Origin: Acinetobacter genomosp. 15BJ
GTDB taxonomy: Bacteria; Pseudomonadota; Gammaproteobacteria; Pseudomonadales; Moraxellaceae
Assembly (NCBI RefSeq): GCF_000400715.1
Contig: NZ_KE007347.1
Location: 1,719,382-1,783,381, forward strand
Direction of reading: 5' to 3'
Length of the DNA: 64,000 nt
Below the pieces are notes generated by a model that made no database searches, was not told the origin of the DNA, and saw only the letters and a list, made by a program, of their open reading frames with translations. A program made the translations under genes and the position numbers. Below, one piece after another: positions 1 to 8,112 of this stretch (position 1 is its first letter; every line of letters begins with the position of its first letter).

Positions 1-94
1 GGTCAGCATCCAAATAAGGTGCCACTCGATCTACTTGAGTGAGAAAAGTTTGCCAAGCACTGCCATTTTGAGCCGCATATGATAAAGACATCAT
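1..94 (-). CDS. gdhA: Glutamate dehydrogenase, N-terminal fragment (cut by window edge)
   Basis: Only the first 31 codons are inside the window. The start ATG is at 94 (a second ATG follows at 91), with AAGGA about five bases upstream. The visible peptide begins MMSLSYAAQNGSAWQTFLTQ and continues with VDRVAPYLDAD. I recognise this as the N-terminus of the Glu/Leu/Phe/Val dehydrogenase family protein found in Acinetobacter, which interconverts glutamate and 2-oxoglutarate in the cytoplasm. The divergent Lrp/AsnC regulator next to it fits a nitrogen or amino-acid-responsive gene. The identification rests on recall of the N-terminus only; no catalytic residue is visible. Confidence 0.6.
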   Translation of the reverse strand, partial: MMSLSYAAQNGSAWQTFLTQVDRVAPYLDAD

Positions 95-319
95 CTATTC
101 CTTAATTAATCAATTGTCCCTGTTATTCACAGATTCCCTTTGTTTAAGGGCGTCCTACCCCCATCCTCCCTGATGTGCATTCAGCTTCTTTCGTGCCGAA
201 GTGAAAATGCTTGGGGTGTTGTATTGTTATTATTATTAAGAATCAAATTGATTCACAAAATTCGTTATAATGATTAAAATGAATTATTTTTTATCAATTT
301 GCTAATAGAAAGAATCAAA

Positions 320-742
320 ATGAACAATATCGATCATATTATATTAGGCTTACTCAAAGACAATGCCCGGATGTCCATTACCGACTTGGCAGCGAAAACA
401 CGCGTGTCTCGAGCCACAGTGCAGAAACGAATTGAATATATGGAATCAACGGGGATCATCACGGGCTATACCGTGCGTTTTCGCCCCAATGCTGAAAAAA
501 ATATCATTCGAGCATGGATGAATATCATGGTGGAAGGTACTCGAGCACAGGCGGTAATTCGAGAGTTACGCTTAGAGTCAGCCGTTGAGCGACTACATAC
601 CACCAATGGTAAATGGGATATTCTGGTTGAATTACAATCTGATAGTTTAGAAAACTTTGATAAAGCGCTGGAGCGAATCCGAAATATTTCAGGGATTTAT
701 AATAGTGAAACCAGTATCTTACTCTCTACGTATAAAACCTAA
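320..742 (+). CDS. Lrp/AsnC-family transcriptional regulator
   Basis: A 141-residue DNA-binding regulator. Residues about 1-55 form the AsnC-type winged helix-turn-helix, with DNARMSITDLAAKTRVSRAT as the recognition region. The rest is a RAM/AsnC effector domain ending in a short strand. An in-frame TTG at 299 would add six residues, but the ATG at 320 is a better start and gives the usual family N-terminus. It is divergent from the probable glutamate dehydrogenase gene across about 225 bases, so that gene is the natural target (inference). A strong bidirectional terminator follows immediately. The effector is unknown; family members respond to amino acids. Confidence 0.85.
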   Translation: MNNIDHIILGLLKDNARMSITDLAAKTRVSRATVQKRIEYMESTGIITGYTVRFRPNAEKNIIRAWMNIMVEGTRAQAVIRELRLESAVERLHTTNGKWDILVELQSDSLENFDKALERIRNISGIYNSETSILLSTYKT

Positions 743-774
743 AAAAAGGGACTCTAGATAGAGTCCTTTTTTAT
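741..774. terminator. Bidirectional intrinsic terminator
   Basis: GGACTC (749-754) pairs with GAGTCC (761-766) around a six-base loop, flanked by A7 on the left and T6 on the right. It lies between the convergent Lrp-type and malic enzyme genes and can serve both. Confidence 0.85.
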
Positions 775-785
775 CAACGGATGGC

Positions 786-2486
786 TTAATAACTGACGCG
801 GCGATAACTACGATACTCTGGTGTCCAGAAATTATCTTCAATCGCTTGTTTCAACACATCATTACTCAACGGTACGGCCAAGCCATCGGCCATGGCAGCT
901 TTTGCCACTTTAAAGGCAATAAACTTAGATACCTGTTGAATATCATTGATATTTGGCAATAAATCTGCTGCAGCATTTTTCAAACGCGGTGAACAATCTG
1001 CCAAAGCTGTACTTGCAGCCATTAACATCGAGTCACTGATATGGGTTGCACCACAAGCGATCACACCTAAGCCAATCCCTGGGAAAATATAAGAGTTATT
1101 ACACTGTGCAATGCTGTAGACCTTGCCTTGATAATAGATCGGGGCAAATGGACTACCTGTTGCCACAATTGCAGCGCCTTGCGTCCATTCAATAATGTCT
1201 TTCGGCTGCGCTTCAACTTGCGAGGTCGGATTTGATAATGGGAAAACAATTGGATGCTTATAATATTTAGCCAGAGTTTTAATCACCTCTTCACTAAACA
1301 AGCCTGCCTGCCCGGATACCCCAATCAAGATACTCGGTTTGGCATTTTTGACCACATCCAACAACGCGACGTTCTCACCTGTATATTCCCAAGTGCTGAT
1401 TGCATTGGTTGGTGTTGCAAGTTTTTGCTGAAAATCGAGTAAGTTCGGTTGTTGATCTGTCATCAAACCAAAACGATCCACCATAAAGATGCGGGAACGT
1501 GCCTCATGGTCGCTCAGACCTTCATCCATCATTTGTCGAACGATGTGCTCTGCAATACCACAACCTGCCGAACCTGCACCAACAAAAGTAATAGTTTGAT
1601 CTTTAAGCTGTTTGCCTTGTGCACGTGATGCCGCAATCAATGTTGCGACAGTCACTGCTGCTGTGCCTTGAATATCATCATTGAAACAGCAGATTTTATC
1701 GCGGTATTGCGTCAACAATGGCATCGCATTGGTTTGTGCAAAATCTTCGAACTGAATCAAGACATCTGGCCAGCGTTGACGCACTGCCTTAATAATTTGC
1801 TCAACAAATTCATAATACTGCTCGCCACGGATACGCGGCTGTTTCCAACCCATATAAATTGGATCATCAAGCAATTCTTGGTTATTGGTGCCGACATCAA
1901 TGGTGATTGGTAAAGTATAAGCAGGACTAATCCCACCACATGCGGTATACAGCGACAATTTACCAATTGGAATGCCCATGCCACCAATGCCCTGATCGCC
2001 GAGACCCAAAATACGTTCTCCGTCGGTAATCACGATCACTTTAACGTTTTTCTTATTCACGTTATGGATAATTTGATCGATGTATTGACGCTCTGGATAA
2101 GAAATAAAGATACCGCGATGGCGTCGGTAGATATCTGAAAAACGCTGACAGGCTTCTCCAACCGTTGGGGTATAAATGATCGGCAGCATTTCATCTAAAT
2201 GCTGACTCAATAAGTTATAAAACAGTGTTTCATTGGTGTCTTGAATATTTCGCAAATAAATATGCTTATTCAAGTCGTTGTCGAATGAAAGATACTGCTG
2301 ATACGAACGCTGAGTCTGCTCTTCAATATTCTCGATATTGTACGGAACTAGACCATGCAAGTTAAAATTCTCTCGTTCTTCTTCAGAAAAAGCAGAGCCT
2401 TTATTTAACAGAGGTAGTTCTAAAAGAGCGTTTCCAGCATAGTGAATATATAAAGGTTTTTTGATTTTACTAAGGTTCACAGACAT
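786..2486 (-). CDS. maeA: NAD-dependent malic enzyme
   Basis: A 566-residue cytoplasmic enzyme that oxidatively decarboxylates malate to pyruvate, supplying pyruvate and reducing power during growth on organic acids. The length matches the large SfcA/MaeA type. Visible signatures are YTPTVGEAC at 105-113 with the catalytic Tyr, [20 protein letters not shown] at 156-175 followed by the catalytic Lys, the metal-binding EDFA at 247-250, NDDIQGT at 269-275, and the dinucleotide-binding GAGSAGCG at 303-310. It stands alone, convergent with the Lrp-type gene and with a 745-base upstream gap. Cofactor preference (NAD rather than NADP) is inferred from family type. Confidence 0.93.
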   Translation of the reverse strand: MSVNLSKIKKPLYIHYAGNALLELPLLNKGSAFSEEERENFNLHGLVPYNIENIEEQTQRSYQQYLSFDNDLNKHIYLRNIQDTNETLFYNLLSQHLDEMLPIIYTPTVGEACQRFSDIYRRHRGIFISYPERQYIDQIIHNVNKKNVKVIVITDGERILGLGDQGIGGMGIPIGKLSLYTACGGISPAYTLPITIDVGTNNQELLDDPIYMGWKQPRIRGEQYYEFVEQIIKAVRQRWPDVLIQFEDFAQTNAMPLLTQYRDKICCFNDDIQGTAAVTVATLIAASRAQGKQLKDQTITFVGAGSAGCGIAEHIVRQMMDEGLSDHEARSRIFMVDRFGLMTDQQPNLLDFQQKLATPTNAISTWEYTGENVALLDVVKNAKPSILIGVSGQAGLFSEEVIKTLAKYYKHPIVFPLSNPTSQVEAQPKDIIEWTQGAAIVATGSPFAPIYYQGKVYSIAQCNNSYIFPGIGLGVIACGATHISDSMLMAASTALADCSPRLKNAAADLLPNINDIQQVSKFIAFKVAKAAMADGLAVPLSNDVLKQAIEDNFWTPEYRSYRRVSY

Positions 2487-2847
2487 ACTTTACTCTTTAG
2501 ACTCTCTCTCGAATGTACAAAAAATGGATTCGCTGAAGTACTTTAAAAAAGTGCTTTGGCATGGGCAATAATTTACACCAATCGGAGCACAAAACCGAAT
2601 AAACTGACGGTATGTAAACCAATTCAACATTTAGTAAATAAATAGTAAACCCTGTTTTGGATCACTTTTTAAACTTATTGCAACATTTTGAATTATTTTT
2701 GCACCAACATCGCTTTAGAATTGTAGTGATATCGTTTTACAAGCTTTGCAATAGACCTCTATCTCAAATAACAGTTGGCTACTTCAAGGTATAAGAATCT
2801 ATTTTAAGCAGTCATGATTTACTTTTTTAAAATTGCATGGCGCCCAA

Positions 2848-2934
2848 TCATCTAAATTTAGTTTTTAAATCTTTTTTCTTCTTATCGTTCATCGCACCAC
2901 TACCAAATCCTTTAAAACCGACAAGATGGGACAA
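2848..2934 (-). CDS. Possible 28-residue basic micro-protein or gene remnant
   Basis: Reading from a TTG at 2934 gives 28 codons to TGA at 2848-2850. An alternative ATG at 2892 leaves only 14 codons. AGGG lies a few bases before the TTG. The peptide contains the ordered stretch LVGFKGFGSGAMNDKKKKD and ends KTKFR, which looks less random than the surrounding AT-rich sequence. It could be a genuine small basic protein or the C-terminal remnant of a lost gene. I do not recognise it, and chance is not excluded at this length. Confidence 0.25.
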   Translation of the reverse strand: MSHLVGFKGFGSGAMNDKKKKDLKTKFR

Positions 2935-2986
2935 TTTTTCCCTATCTCTTGCAAATGATAGCGAGTTTTATATGATCTAAGTGAAA

Positions 2987-3031
2987 GCATTGCTCACCCT
3001 ATAGCGCTCCTTGTTTGACAACGAGCAATGC
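2987..3031. repeat. 9-bp perfect inverted repeat
   Basis: GCATTGCTC at 2987-2995 is the exact complement of GAGCAATGC at 3023-3031, with a 27-base loop. There is no T-run on either side, so it is not a typical intrinsic terminator; function unknown. Confidence 0.4.
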
Positions 3032-3184
3032 CTTCATCCATAAAAATTAAACAAATTAAAGATGAAATGATTTATACCAATTACAGTGGAAAATATTATC
3101 AATATAGAAGTATTGATTAGAGAATTTATCAGGTTGAACTCTTATTCCGATTTACTTCATAAATATAAAAATGATTAATATTTT

Positions 3185-3224
3185 GGTATGCACTTCCTCT
3201 TCATGCGAATCAGAAGTGCGTACC
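3185..3224. repeat. 3' stem-loop of the gabD unit
   Basis: GGTATGCACTTC (3185-3196) pairs with GAAGTGCGTACC (3213-3224), 12 positions with one G-T pair, seven bases past the stop of the decarboxylase-like gene. The stem is strong, but the minus-strand tail is A-rich rather than T-rich. It may be an mRNA 3'-end protector or a non-canonical terminator. Confidence 0.5.
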
Positions 3225-3231
3225 ACCCCAG

Positions 3232-3618
3232 CTAATTATTTTCTTGTTCAAATTCTTGAATCGCTTCTTTTGCAATTCGAAAACTGTCTACCGCAGCTGG
3301 CACACCACAGTAAATTGCAACCTGTAACAGTACTTCTCGGATTTTTTCTTTTGGTACACCATTCCGTAAGGCGCCTTTGACATGAAGTTTAAGTTCATGC
3401 GGACGATTGAGCGCTGAAATCATAGCCAAATTAATCATGCTGCGTTCTGGTTTACTTAATTCCTCACGCCCCCAGACGGCTCCCCAACAATATTCTGTGA
3501 CTAATTCCTGTAAGGGTAAGTTAAAGTCATCCGCATTATTGATTGAATTATTGACGTAGTTTTCGCCAAGCACCTGTTTACGGATTACTAAACCTTTTTC
3601 AAATTTTTCATTGCTCAT
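3232..3618 (-). CDS. Carboxymuconolactone decarboxylase family protein (PcaC-like)
   Basis: A 128-residue protein with the full PcaC-type fold signature: the ELVTEYCWGAVWGRE core at about 39-53, ALNRPHELKLHVKGALRNGV in the middle and VAIYCGVPAAVDSFR near the end. In PcaC the equivalent His region acts in decarboxylation of 4-carboxymuconolactone. No other protocatechuate gene is nearby, so this is more likely a decarboxylase or isomerase-like step in the N-heterocycle-type pathway of this cluster (inference). Its start overlaps the stop of the succinate-semialdehyde dehydrogenase gene by four bases (ATGA), showing translational coupling. Confidence 0.85.
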   Translation of the reverse strand: MSNEKFEKGLVIRKQVLGENYVNNSINNADDFNLPLQELVTEYCWGAVWGREELSKPERSMINLAMISALNRPHELKLHVKGALRNGVPKEKIREVLLQVAIYCGVPAAVDSFRIAKEAIQEFEQENN

Positions 3619-5072
3619 GGATTCAATCCTCCAAATAAGGTGTATTTGATTTCAAGATAATCTTCGATCCCGTATTTTGATCCTTCTCGGCCTAAACCTG
3701 AATGTTTAATCCCGCCAAAAGGAGCAACTTCATTGGAAATTAACCCTTTATTGATTCCCACCATGCCATATTCCAGTTGTTCACTCATACGCCATGCCCG
3801 CCCCAAATCTTTGGTATAACAATAAGCTGCTAGACCAAATTCAGTCGCATTCGCCATCTCGATGGCCTGCAGCTCAGTTTCAAATTTAAAAACAGCGGCT
3901 AAAGGTCCAAAGGTTTCCTGAGTTGCAACATCCATTTCAATGGTTGCATCAGCGATAATGGTTGGTTCATAAAACAGCTCCCCTGCCTGATGACGCTTGC
4001 CGCCCGTAATTAAGCGCCCGGTTTTTGCCAAAGCATCGGCAACATGTGCTTCAACTTTTTTCACTGCATTGCTATTAATTAAAGGACCAATCTCATTTCC
4101 AGCTACGAGTCCATTACCAATGGCAAAAGCATTCACTTTGGCAGTTAATGCCGTAATGAAGCGTTCATAAATGCCTTCCTGAACCAGAAACCGATTGACA
4201 CAAACACAGGTTTGCCCAGCGTTGCGATATTTGGCAATCAATGCACCCTCAATCGCAGCATCCAGATCAGCATCATCAAACACAATAAACGGCGCATTAC
4301 CGCCTAACTCGAGAGAGACTTTCTTCAAGGTCTGAGCTGAACGCTGGTAAAGTAATTTCCCTACAGGCGTGGAGCCAGTGAAGGTGAATTTGCGTACATC
4401 ATCACTCTCAAAAATTGCATCACCTATGCTCACGGCATCTCCAGTGATGACACTAAAAATTTCTGCTGGAATACCTGCTTGAACAGCAAGATCAACCAAA
4501 GCTAAAGCCGTAAAAGGAGTTTCTGGTGCTGGTTTCACAATACATGGACATCCTGCTGCCAAAGCGGGTGCAACTTTACGGGTAATCATGGCTGCTGGAA
4601 AGTTCCAAGGAGTAATCGCTGCAATGACCCCCATAGGTTGTTTACTGACGATAATCCGTGCATCAGGATAAGGACTAGGAATGGTATCCCCATAAACCCG
4701 TTTGGCTTCTTCAGCAAACCACTCCACAAAACTGGCGGCATAAAGAATTTCACCTCTAGCTTCTGTTAAAGGTTTGCCCTGCTCACTGGTTAAAATAAAT
4801 GCCAGTTCATCGGCATGTGCAACCATGAGGTCAAACCATTTTTTTAAAATAATGGAACGATCTTTAGCTGTTTTATTTTTCCATGCTGCCCAATGCTTCA
4901 CAGCAGCCTGAATGGCACGATCCGCTTCAGCCTTCCCCATATTCGGCACAGTACCGATCATTTCTTGTGTCGCAGGATTATAAATCTCTGAAGTTTGCTG
5001 ATTGTCAGCATCACACCACTGTCCAGCAATAAGCGCTTGTTGGTGGAAGAGTTGCATTTGTTGAAGTTGCAT
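3615..5072 (-). CDS. gabD: Succinate-semialdehyde dehydrogenase (GabD-like)
   Basis: A 485-residue NAD(P)-dependent aldehyde dehydrogenase of the GabD branch, which oxidises succinate semialdehyde to succinate. Visible are ITPWNFPAAM (153-162), the general base Glu255 in SLELGG and the nucleophile Cys289 in GQTCVCVNR; the CVC spacing is typical of GabD. AGGA lies nine bases before the chosen start; a second ATG five codons later is possible. It leads a two-gene unit with the PcaC-like gene. A GntR-type operator 70 bases upstream (5142-5160) matches the one before the monooxygenase operon, tying it to that pathway. Confidence 0.88.
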   Translation of the reverse strand: MQLQQMQLFHQQALIAGQWCDADNQQTSEIYNPATQEMIGTVPNMGKAEADRAIQAAVKHWAAWKNKTAKDRSIILKKWFDLMVAHADELAFILTSEQGKPLTEARGEILYAASFVEWFAEEAKRVYGDTIPSPYPDARIIVSKQPMGVIAAITPWNFPAAMITRKVAPALAAGCPCIVKPAPETPFTALALVDLAVQAGIPAEIFSVITGDAVSIGDAIFESDDVRKFTFTGSTPVGKLLYQRSAQTLKKVSLELGGNAPFIVFDDADLDAAIEGALIAKYRNAGQTCVCVNRFLVQEGIYERFITALTAKVNAFAIGNGLVAGNEIGPLINSNAVKKVEAHVADALAKTGRLITGGKRHQAGELFYEPTIIADATIEMDVATQETFGPLAAVFKFETELQAIEMANATEFGLAAYCYTKDLGRAWRMSEQLEYGMVGINKGLISNEVAPFGGIKHSGLGREGSKYGIEDYLEIKYTLFGGLNP

Positions 5073-5141
5073 ACACGTTATCCTGTAATGATGTTGGAAT
5101 AGTTCAACAGCTAATTAAGCGTCTGAAAAACCACCCATCTT

Positions 5142-5160
5142 GTATTATGGCATACCAGAA
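5142..5160. promoter_or_regulatory. Putative GntR/FCD operator upstream of gabD
   Basis: This 19-base stretch contains TATTATGGCATACCAGAA. It agrees at 17 of 19 positions with the perfect palindrome at 12989-13007 before the AA_synth gene. Its core, TGGCATACCA, fits the TGGTNNNACCA-like sites of FCD-type GntR regulators. Confidence 0.6.
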
Positions 5161-5167
5161 AAATCTT

Positions 5168-5191
5168 GAAAAAAATTTTCGGTCGCCCGAA
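5168..5191 (-). terminator. Probable intrinsic terminator of the porin gene
   Basis: On the minus strand TTCGG-GCGA-CCGAA is followed by AAATTTTTTT, 14 bases after the porin stop. The stem is short (5 bp), so strength is uncertain. Confidence 0.5.
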
Positions 5192-5205
5192 TGTACTTAC
5201 TGATC

Positions 5206-6375
5206 CTAAAAGTAATAGAACAATGTTAGGTTTAATAATTTGTTCCACTTCTCATCATCACCCATCGCCAGTGAGTCTTGAGCCCCACCAATAAAAGGAT
5301 CATTCTTACTCATGATATATTCAGCGACCAAAGAAAGCTGTTTATGGTCGATTGCGACACCCAGAATATTACGGGTCGAATCCTGTGCACCAGCTTGATC
5401 TTTGTTGTAGCGGCTATGCATAAAATAAGGCGTAATATTGCCAATCTGTTTAACATCTTTAAAGGCATAGCCAATATCAGCCGTATAATAAGTTGCTTTA
5501 TTGGCAACGTAATATTCGCTGTCATATGAACCCATGAGTGAGGCTATAGAGTCAATCGAGTCTTTATTCGTGACATCATTTTTCCCACCCGTTAATGTCA
5601 GTCCCAGATTGCCATAATTAAATTTGCTAAATAGTGCCCAGGCATGACGTCTTCCTGTTTGAGACATGGTTTTATTTTCAATTTCCGAAGTCCAGTAAGA
5701 GCCTCCAACTTCGGTGCTTAAACCAGTTACTCCTAAAGAGATATCTTGCGTTATACGCCCCACCCACATATTTTTTTCCTGTAGCCCACTTTTAGTACTG
5801 TCATTTGAGCTCACATAATTGGCAGTATAGCGTCCAGAATCTCGCGTACTTCCTTGGTAATGACCGGCATCCTTAGCAAAATAACCGACATCGAATTGAG
5901 TCGCGCTCGGTAATTCAAAATGATAATTTAAACCAAGGTTATGCACATCTTCTAAACCAGCTGTGGTATTGATACTGCCATATAAACTGTTGCCCCAGAA
6001 TCGTGCAGGTCCAAAAGCAATCGGCTGCATTCCCACCACCAGCTGATCAGTCTGATTCAAATGATAGCCAACATAGGCATCAATCAGACTCGAAAAATCA
6101 CATAAGCTATCGTATTGATAGCAACGATATTCAGCATGTCCAAATAACTGCCCACGTTCATAGTCCAGTTTCAGCTGTGCAGCATCAAAACGGATTTTAT
6201 GTTCAGAGGCTGCTTCACCATAATCCTTATCTTGATAATTGGCACGTACATAACCCGATATCGTCAACTTACCTGTATCGGCTGTCGCGTCTCCAAAACT
6301 GATCCCCGCATAACTTGACGAGATCATGCTCAGCAAAACGGTGGTTAGGGCGAACTGCAAATCAATTTTTTTCAT
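5206..6375 (-). CDS. Outer-membrane porin (beta-barrel)
   Basis: A 389-residue exported protein. Residues 1-23 are a signal peptide ending SSSYA. The remainder is rich in alternating aromatic strands (for example ISGYVRANYQDKDYG at about 39-53 and VDAY/VGYHL segments), and the protein ends LTLFYYF with the C-terminal Phe required by the BAM machinery. It sits 30 bases behind the NCS1 permease gene with AGGAATCTGGAAG before the ATG, so the two are probably one transcript: outer-membrane entry plus inner-membrane uptake of the same substrate (inference). The specific substrate cannot be read from the sequence. Confidence 0.82.
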   Translation of the reverse strand: MKKIDLQFALTTVLLSMISSSYAGISFGDATADTGKLTISGYVRANYQDKDYGEAASEHKIRFDAAQLKLDYERGQLFGHAEYRCYQYDSLCDFSSLIDAYVGYHLNQTDQLVVGMQPIAFGPARFWGNSLYGSINTTAGLEDVHNLGLNYHFELPSATQFDVGYFAKDAGHYQGSTRDSGRYTANYVSSNDSTKSGLQEKNMWVGRITQDISLGVTGLSTEVGGSYWTSEIENKTMSQTGRRHAWALFSKFNYGNLGLTLTGGKNDVTNKDSIDSIASLMGSYDSEYYVANKATYYTADIGYAFKDVKQIGNITPYFMHSRYNKDQAGAQDSTRNILGVAIDHKQLSLVAEYIMSKNDPFIGGAQDSLAMGDDEKWNKLLNLTLFYYF

Positions 6376-6405
6376 CTTCCAGATTCCTTTCTTATCCAGT
6401 TCTGC

Positions 6406-7800
6406 TTATGCATTTGCATTAAATGCAGGACGATTACACTTAATCTTTCCGAGATTAAAGGCGTAATACACCACGAAGCTCACGACTAAACCAATGACCC
6501 ATGAAATATCGACATCAGGAACGATATTGGCGAATGGTCCCGTGAAGAAAGCATTGGTGAGGAATGGAATCTGAATCACGATACCGAAGAAATAAGCGGT
6601 TAAGGCTTTGACATTGAATTTACCGTAGATACCACCATCCTGAGCGAAAATAGAAGGAATATCATAAGATTTCTTATTGATAACATAGAAATCCAGCAAG
6701 TTAATCGATACCCAAGGAACCAGAATAAACAACAAGGCAAAAATGACATTGAGGAAGAAACTGATAAAGTTGCTCGAAGCCCACAGTGCGGTAAAGGTTG
6801 CCAGAATTAAAACAATAATGGACAGACTGATACGCACATTTTTACTTGGTATCCATTGCCCCGCAAAAGTTTGAATCGAGGTGATACAAGACAGCACTGC
6901 ACCATATAAATTCATGGCATTGTGTCCGATAATATTGCACAGGAATAAAATCATCAGCACATAGCCAAACAGTCCTGTTCCAGATTTAACGGCTTCCATG
7001 GCATCTGTAGTTGAGCCAATACTCACCGCAACCGTCCCAAAGCTCATCGCAAAGATCGTACCAAGCGCGGCGCCTAAATAGGTATAGATAAAGGGTTTAT
7101 AAATCCCGATACTTTTAGGTAAATATCTTGAATAATCTGAGGTATAAGGAGAGAAACTGATTTGCCAGACCGCACATAAACCAAACATGGCAAACCAGCC
7201 TTTCAGATTAAACGAGCCTTTTGCCAACACCTCTGCATTGATATGCGGAATCATGATCATGAGGCCGATTAACAATGAACCGCCCATAAACCAAGTGCCA
7301 ATCTTGTTGAACTTATGAATCAGGTGATAGCCCACAATCCCGATTGTGGTTGCAGCAATCGCACCTATCACCGTCGCAGTTGGAACAGGAATAGCGGGCA
7401 CAACGGTATGCAATGTTTTCCCCGAAAGAATAATATTGGAAATAAAAAACCCGAGATAAATTAACGTGGTAAACAATACAACCAGTAACGCACCATAACG
7501 TCCAAACTGTGCACGGCTCTGAATCATTTGTGGAATACCCACCTGTGGTCCCTGAGCTGAAGTGAGTGCCAGAATAGCCGCACCAAAAAAATGACCGCAA
7601 CAAATTGCGAGCAAGGCGCTAATTAGGCTTAATTTAAAGGTTAGCATGGACATTGCACCCGTAATCACAGCCAAAGGTGCAATATTGGTACAAAACCATA
7701 AGGTAAATAAATCCCGAACTTTTCCGTGACGCTCGGAAGGATCAACATAATCAATTGAATGACTTTCTATCGCGAAAGCATTTTTCTCATTTTGGCTCAT
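6406..7800 (-). CDS. NCS1-family nucleobase/heterocycle permease (CodB-like)
   Basis: A 464-residue inner-membrane transporter with about twelve hydrophobic segments. The stretch LTSAQGPQVGIPQMIQSRAQ near residues 98-117 and the following GRYGAL are characteristic of the purine-cytosine permease (NCS1) family, whose members import cytosine, allantoin, uracil, hydantoins or other N-heterocycles with H+ or Na+. Its place inside a cluster with a luciferase-like monooxygenase and flavin reductase points to uptake of a nitrogen heterocycle. TAAGGAT precedes the ATG closely, and an 8-bp hairpin lies in the leader. Confidence 0.85.
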   Translation of the reverse strand: MSQNEKNAFAIESHSIDYVDPSERHGKVRDLFTLWFCTNIAPLAVITGAMSMLTFKLSLISALLAICCGHFFGAAILALTSAQGPQVGIPQMIQSRAQFGRYGALLVVLFTTLIYLGFFISNIILSGKTLHTVVPAIPVPTATVIGAIAATTIGIVGYHLIHKFNKIGTWFMGGSLLIGLMIMIPHINAEVLAKGSFNLKGWFAMFGLCAVWQISFSPYTSDYSRYLPKSIGIYKPFIYTYLGAALGTIFAMSFGTVAVSIGSTTDAMEAVKSGTGLFGYVLMILFLCNIIGHNAMNLYGAVLSCITSIQTFAGQWIPSKNVRISLSIIVLILATFTALWASSNFISFFLNVIFALLFILVPWVSINLLDFYVINKKSYDIPSIFAQDGGIYGKFNVKALTAYFFGIVIQIPFLTNAFFTGPFANIVPDVDISWVIGLVVSFVVYYAFNLGKIKCNRPAFNANA

Positions 7801-8112
7801 ATCCTTAATCTCTCTTTGAGGAACTCATTTCCTCAATATCAATTCGTGAGAGTAAACGTAGGTTTCACAACCTGCCTTGCCAGTGCCATATCCAGACGGC
7901 CTGACATTTATTTCTATTGTTTGCAGCCCTTGGTTGAGCGATATGCATGAAAGTCAGGAAAAAAAGATAAAACAGGTACAGTCGACGCATGATACATGCT
8001 CAACAAAATCTAACTTTTCTCACCCAGCCTGAGATTTATGGAATTTCAGCGTTCTGCATTTTCATGTTTTTCATCCTTGAAATAGAAATCCTGAACTCGA
8101 CCTTTTGCAGTG
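7801..8112. other. Intergenic leader of the permease-porin unit
   Basis: A 312-base gap on the minus strand between the aldehyde dehydrogenase stop and the permease start. It contains the hairpin at 7816-7836 and a short GCATG-ATA-CATGC inverted repeat at 7987-7999. No copy of the GntR-type palindrome is visible here. A 41-codon ORF in this gap has no ribosome-binding site and is not called. Confidence 0.55.
7816..7836. promoter_or_regulatory. Leader hairpin before the permease gene
   Basis: TTGAGGAA (7816-7823) and TTCCTCAA (7829-7836) are perfect complements with a five-base loop. They lie 16-36 bases upstream of the permease start, just before its ribosome-binding site. It may be an mRNA stabiliser or an operator. 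Confidence 0.4.

Larger units (their letters stand above)
2487..3231. other. Long intergenic region with two stem-loops and a possible micro-ORF
   Basis: A 745-base AT-rich gap between the start of the malic enzyme gene and the end of the decarboxylase-like gene. It should hold the malic enzyme promoter near 2,490-2,600, though I see no clear -35/-10 pair. It contains a possible 28-codon ORF on the minus strand, a 9-bp inverted repeat (2987-3031) and a 12-bp inverted repeat (3185-3224). No larger gene is visible. Confidence 0.6.

Noticed and set aside
786..2486. Several 60-80 codon ORFs on the opposite strand of the malic enzyme gene and of other long genes in the window
   Set aside because: They are antisense or out-of-frame shadows of well-supported genes, with no own ribosome-binding sites.
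3185..3224. Classical intrinsic terminator after the PcaC-like gene
   Set aside because: Strong stem but the minus-strand tail is A-rich, so it is listed as a stem-loop only.
7860..7995. 41-codon ORF with a hydrophobic N-terminus in the permease leader
   Set aside because: No ribosome-binding site and an irregular C-terminal composition.
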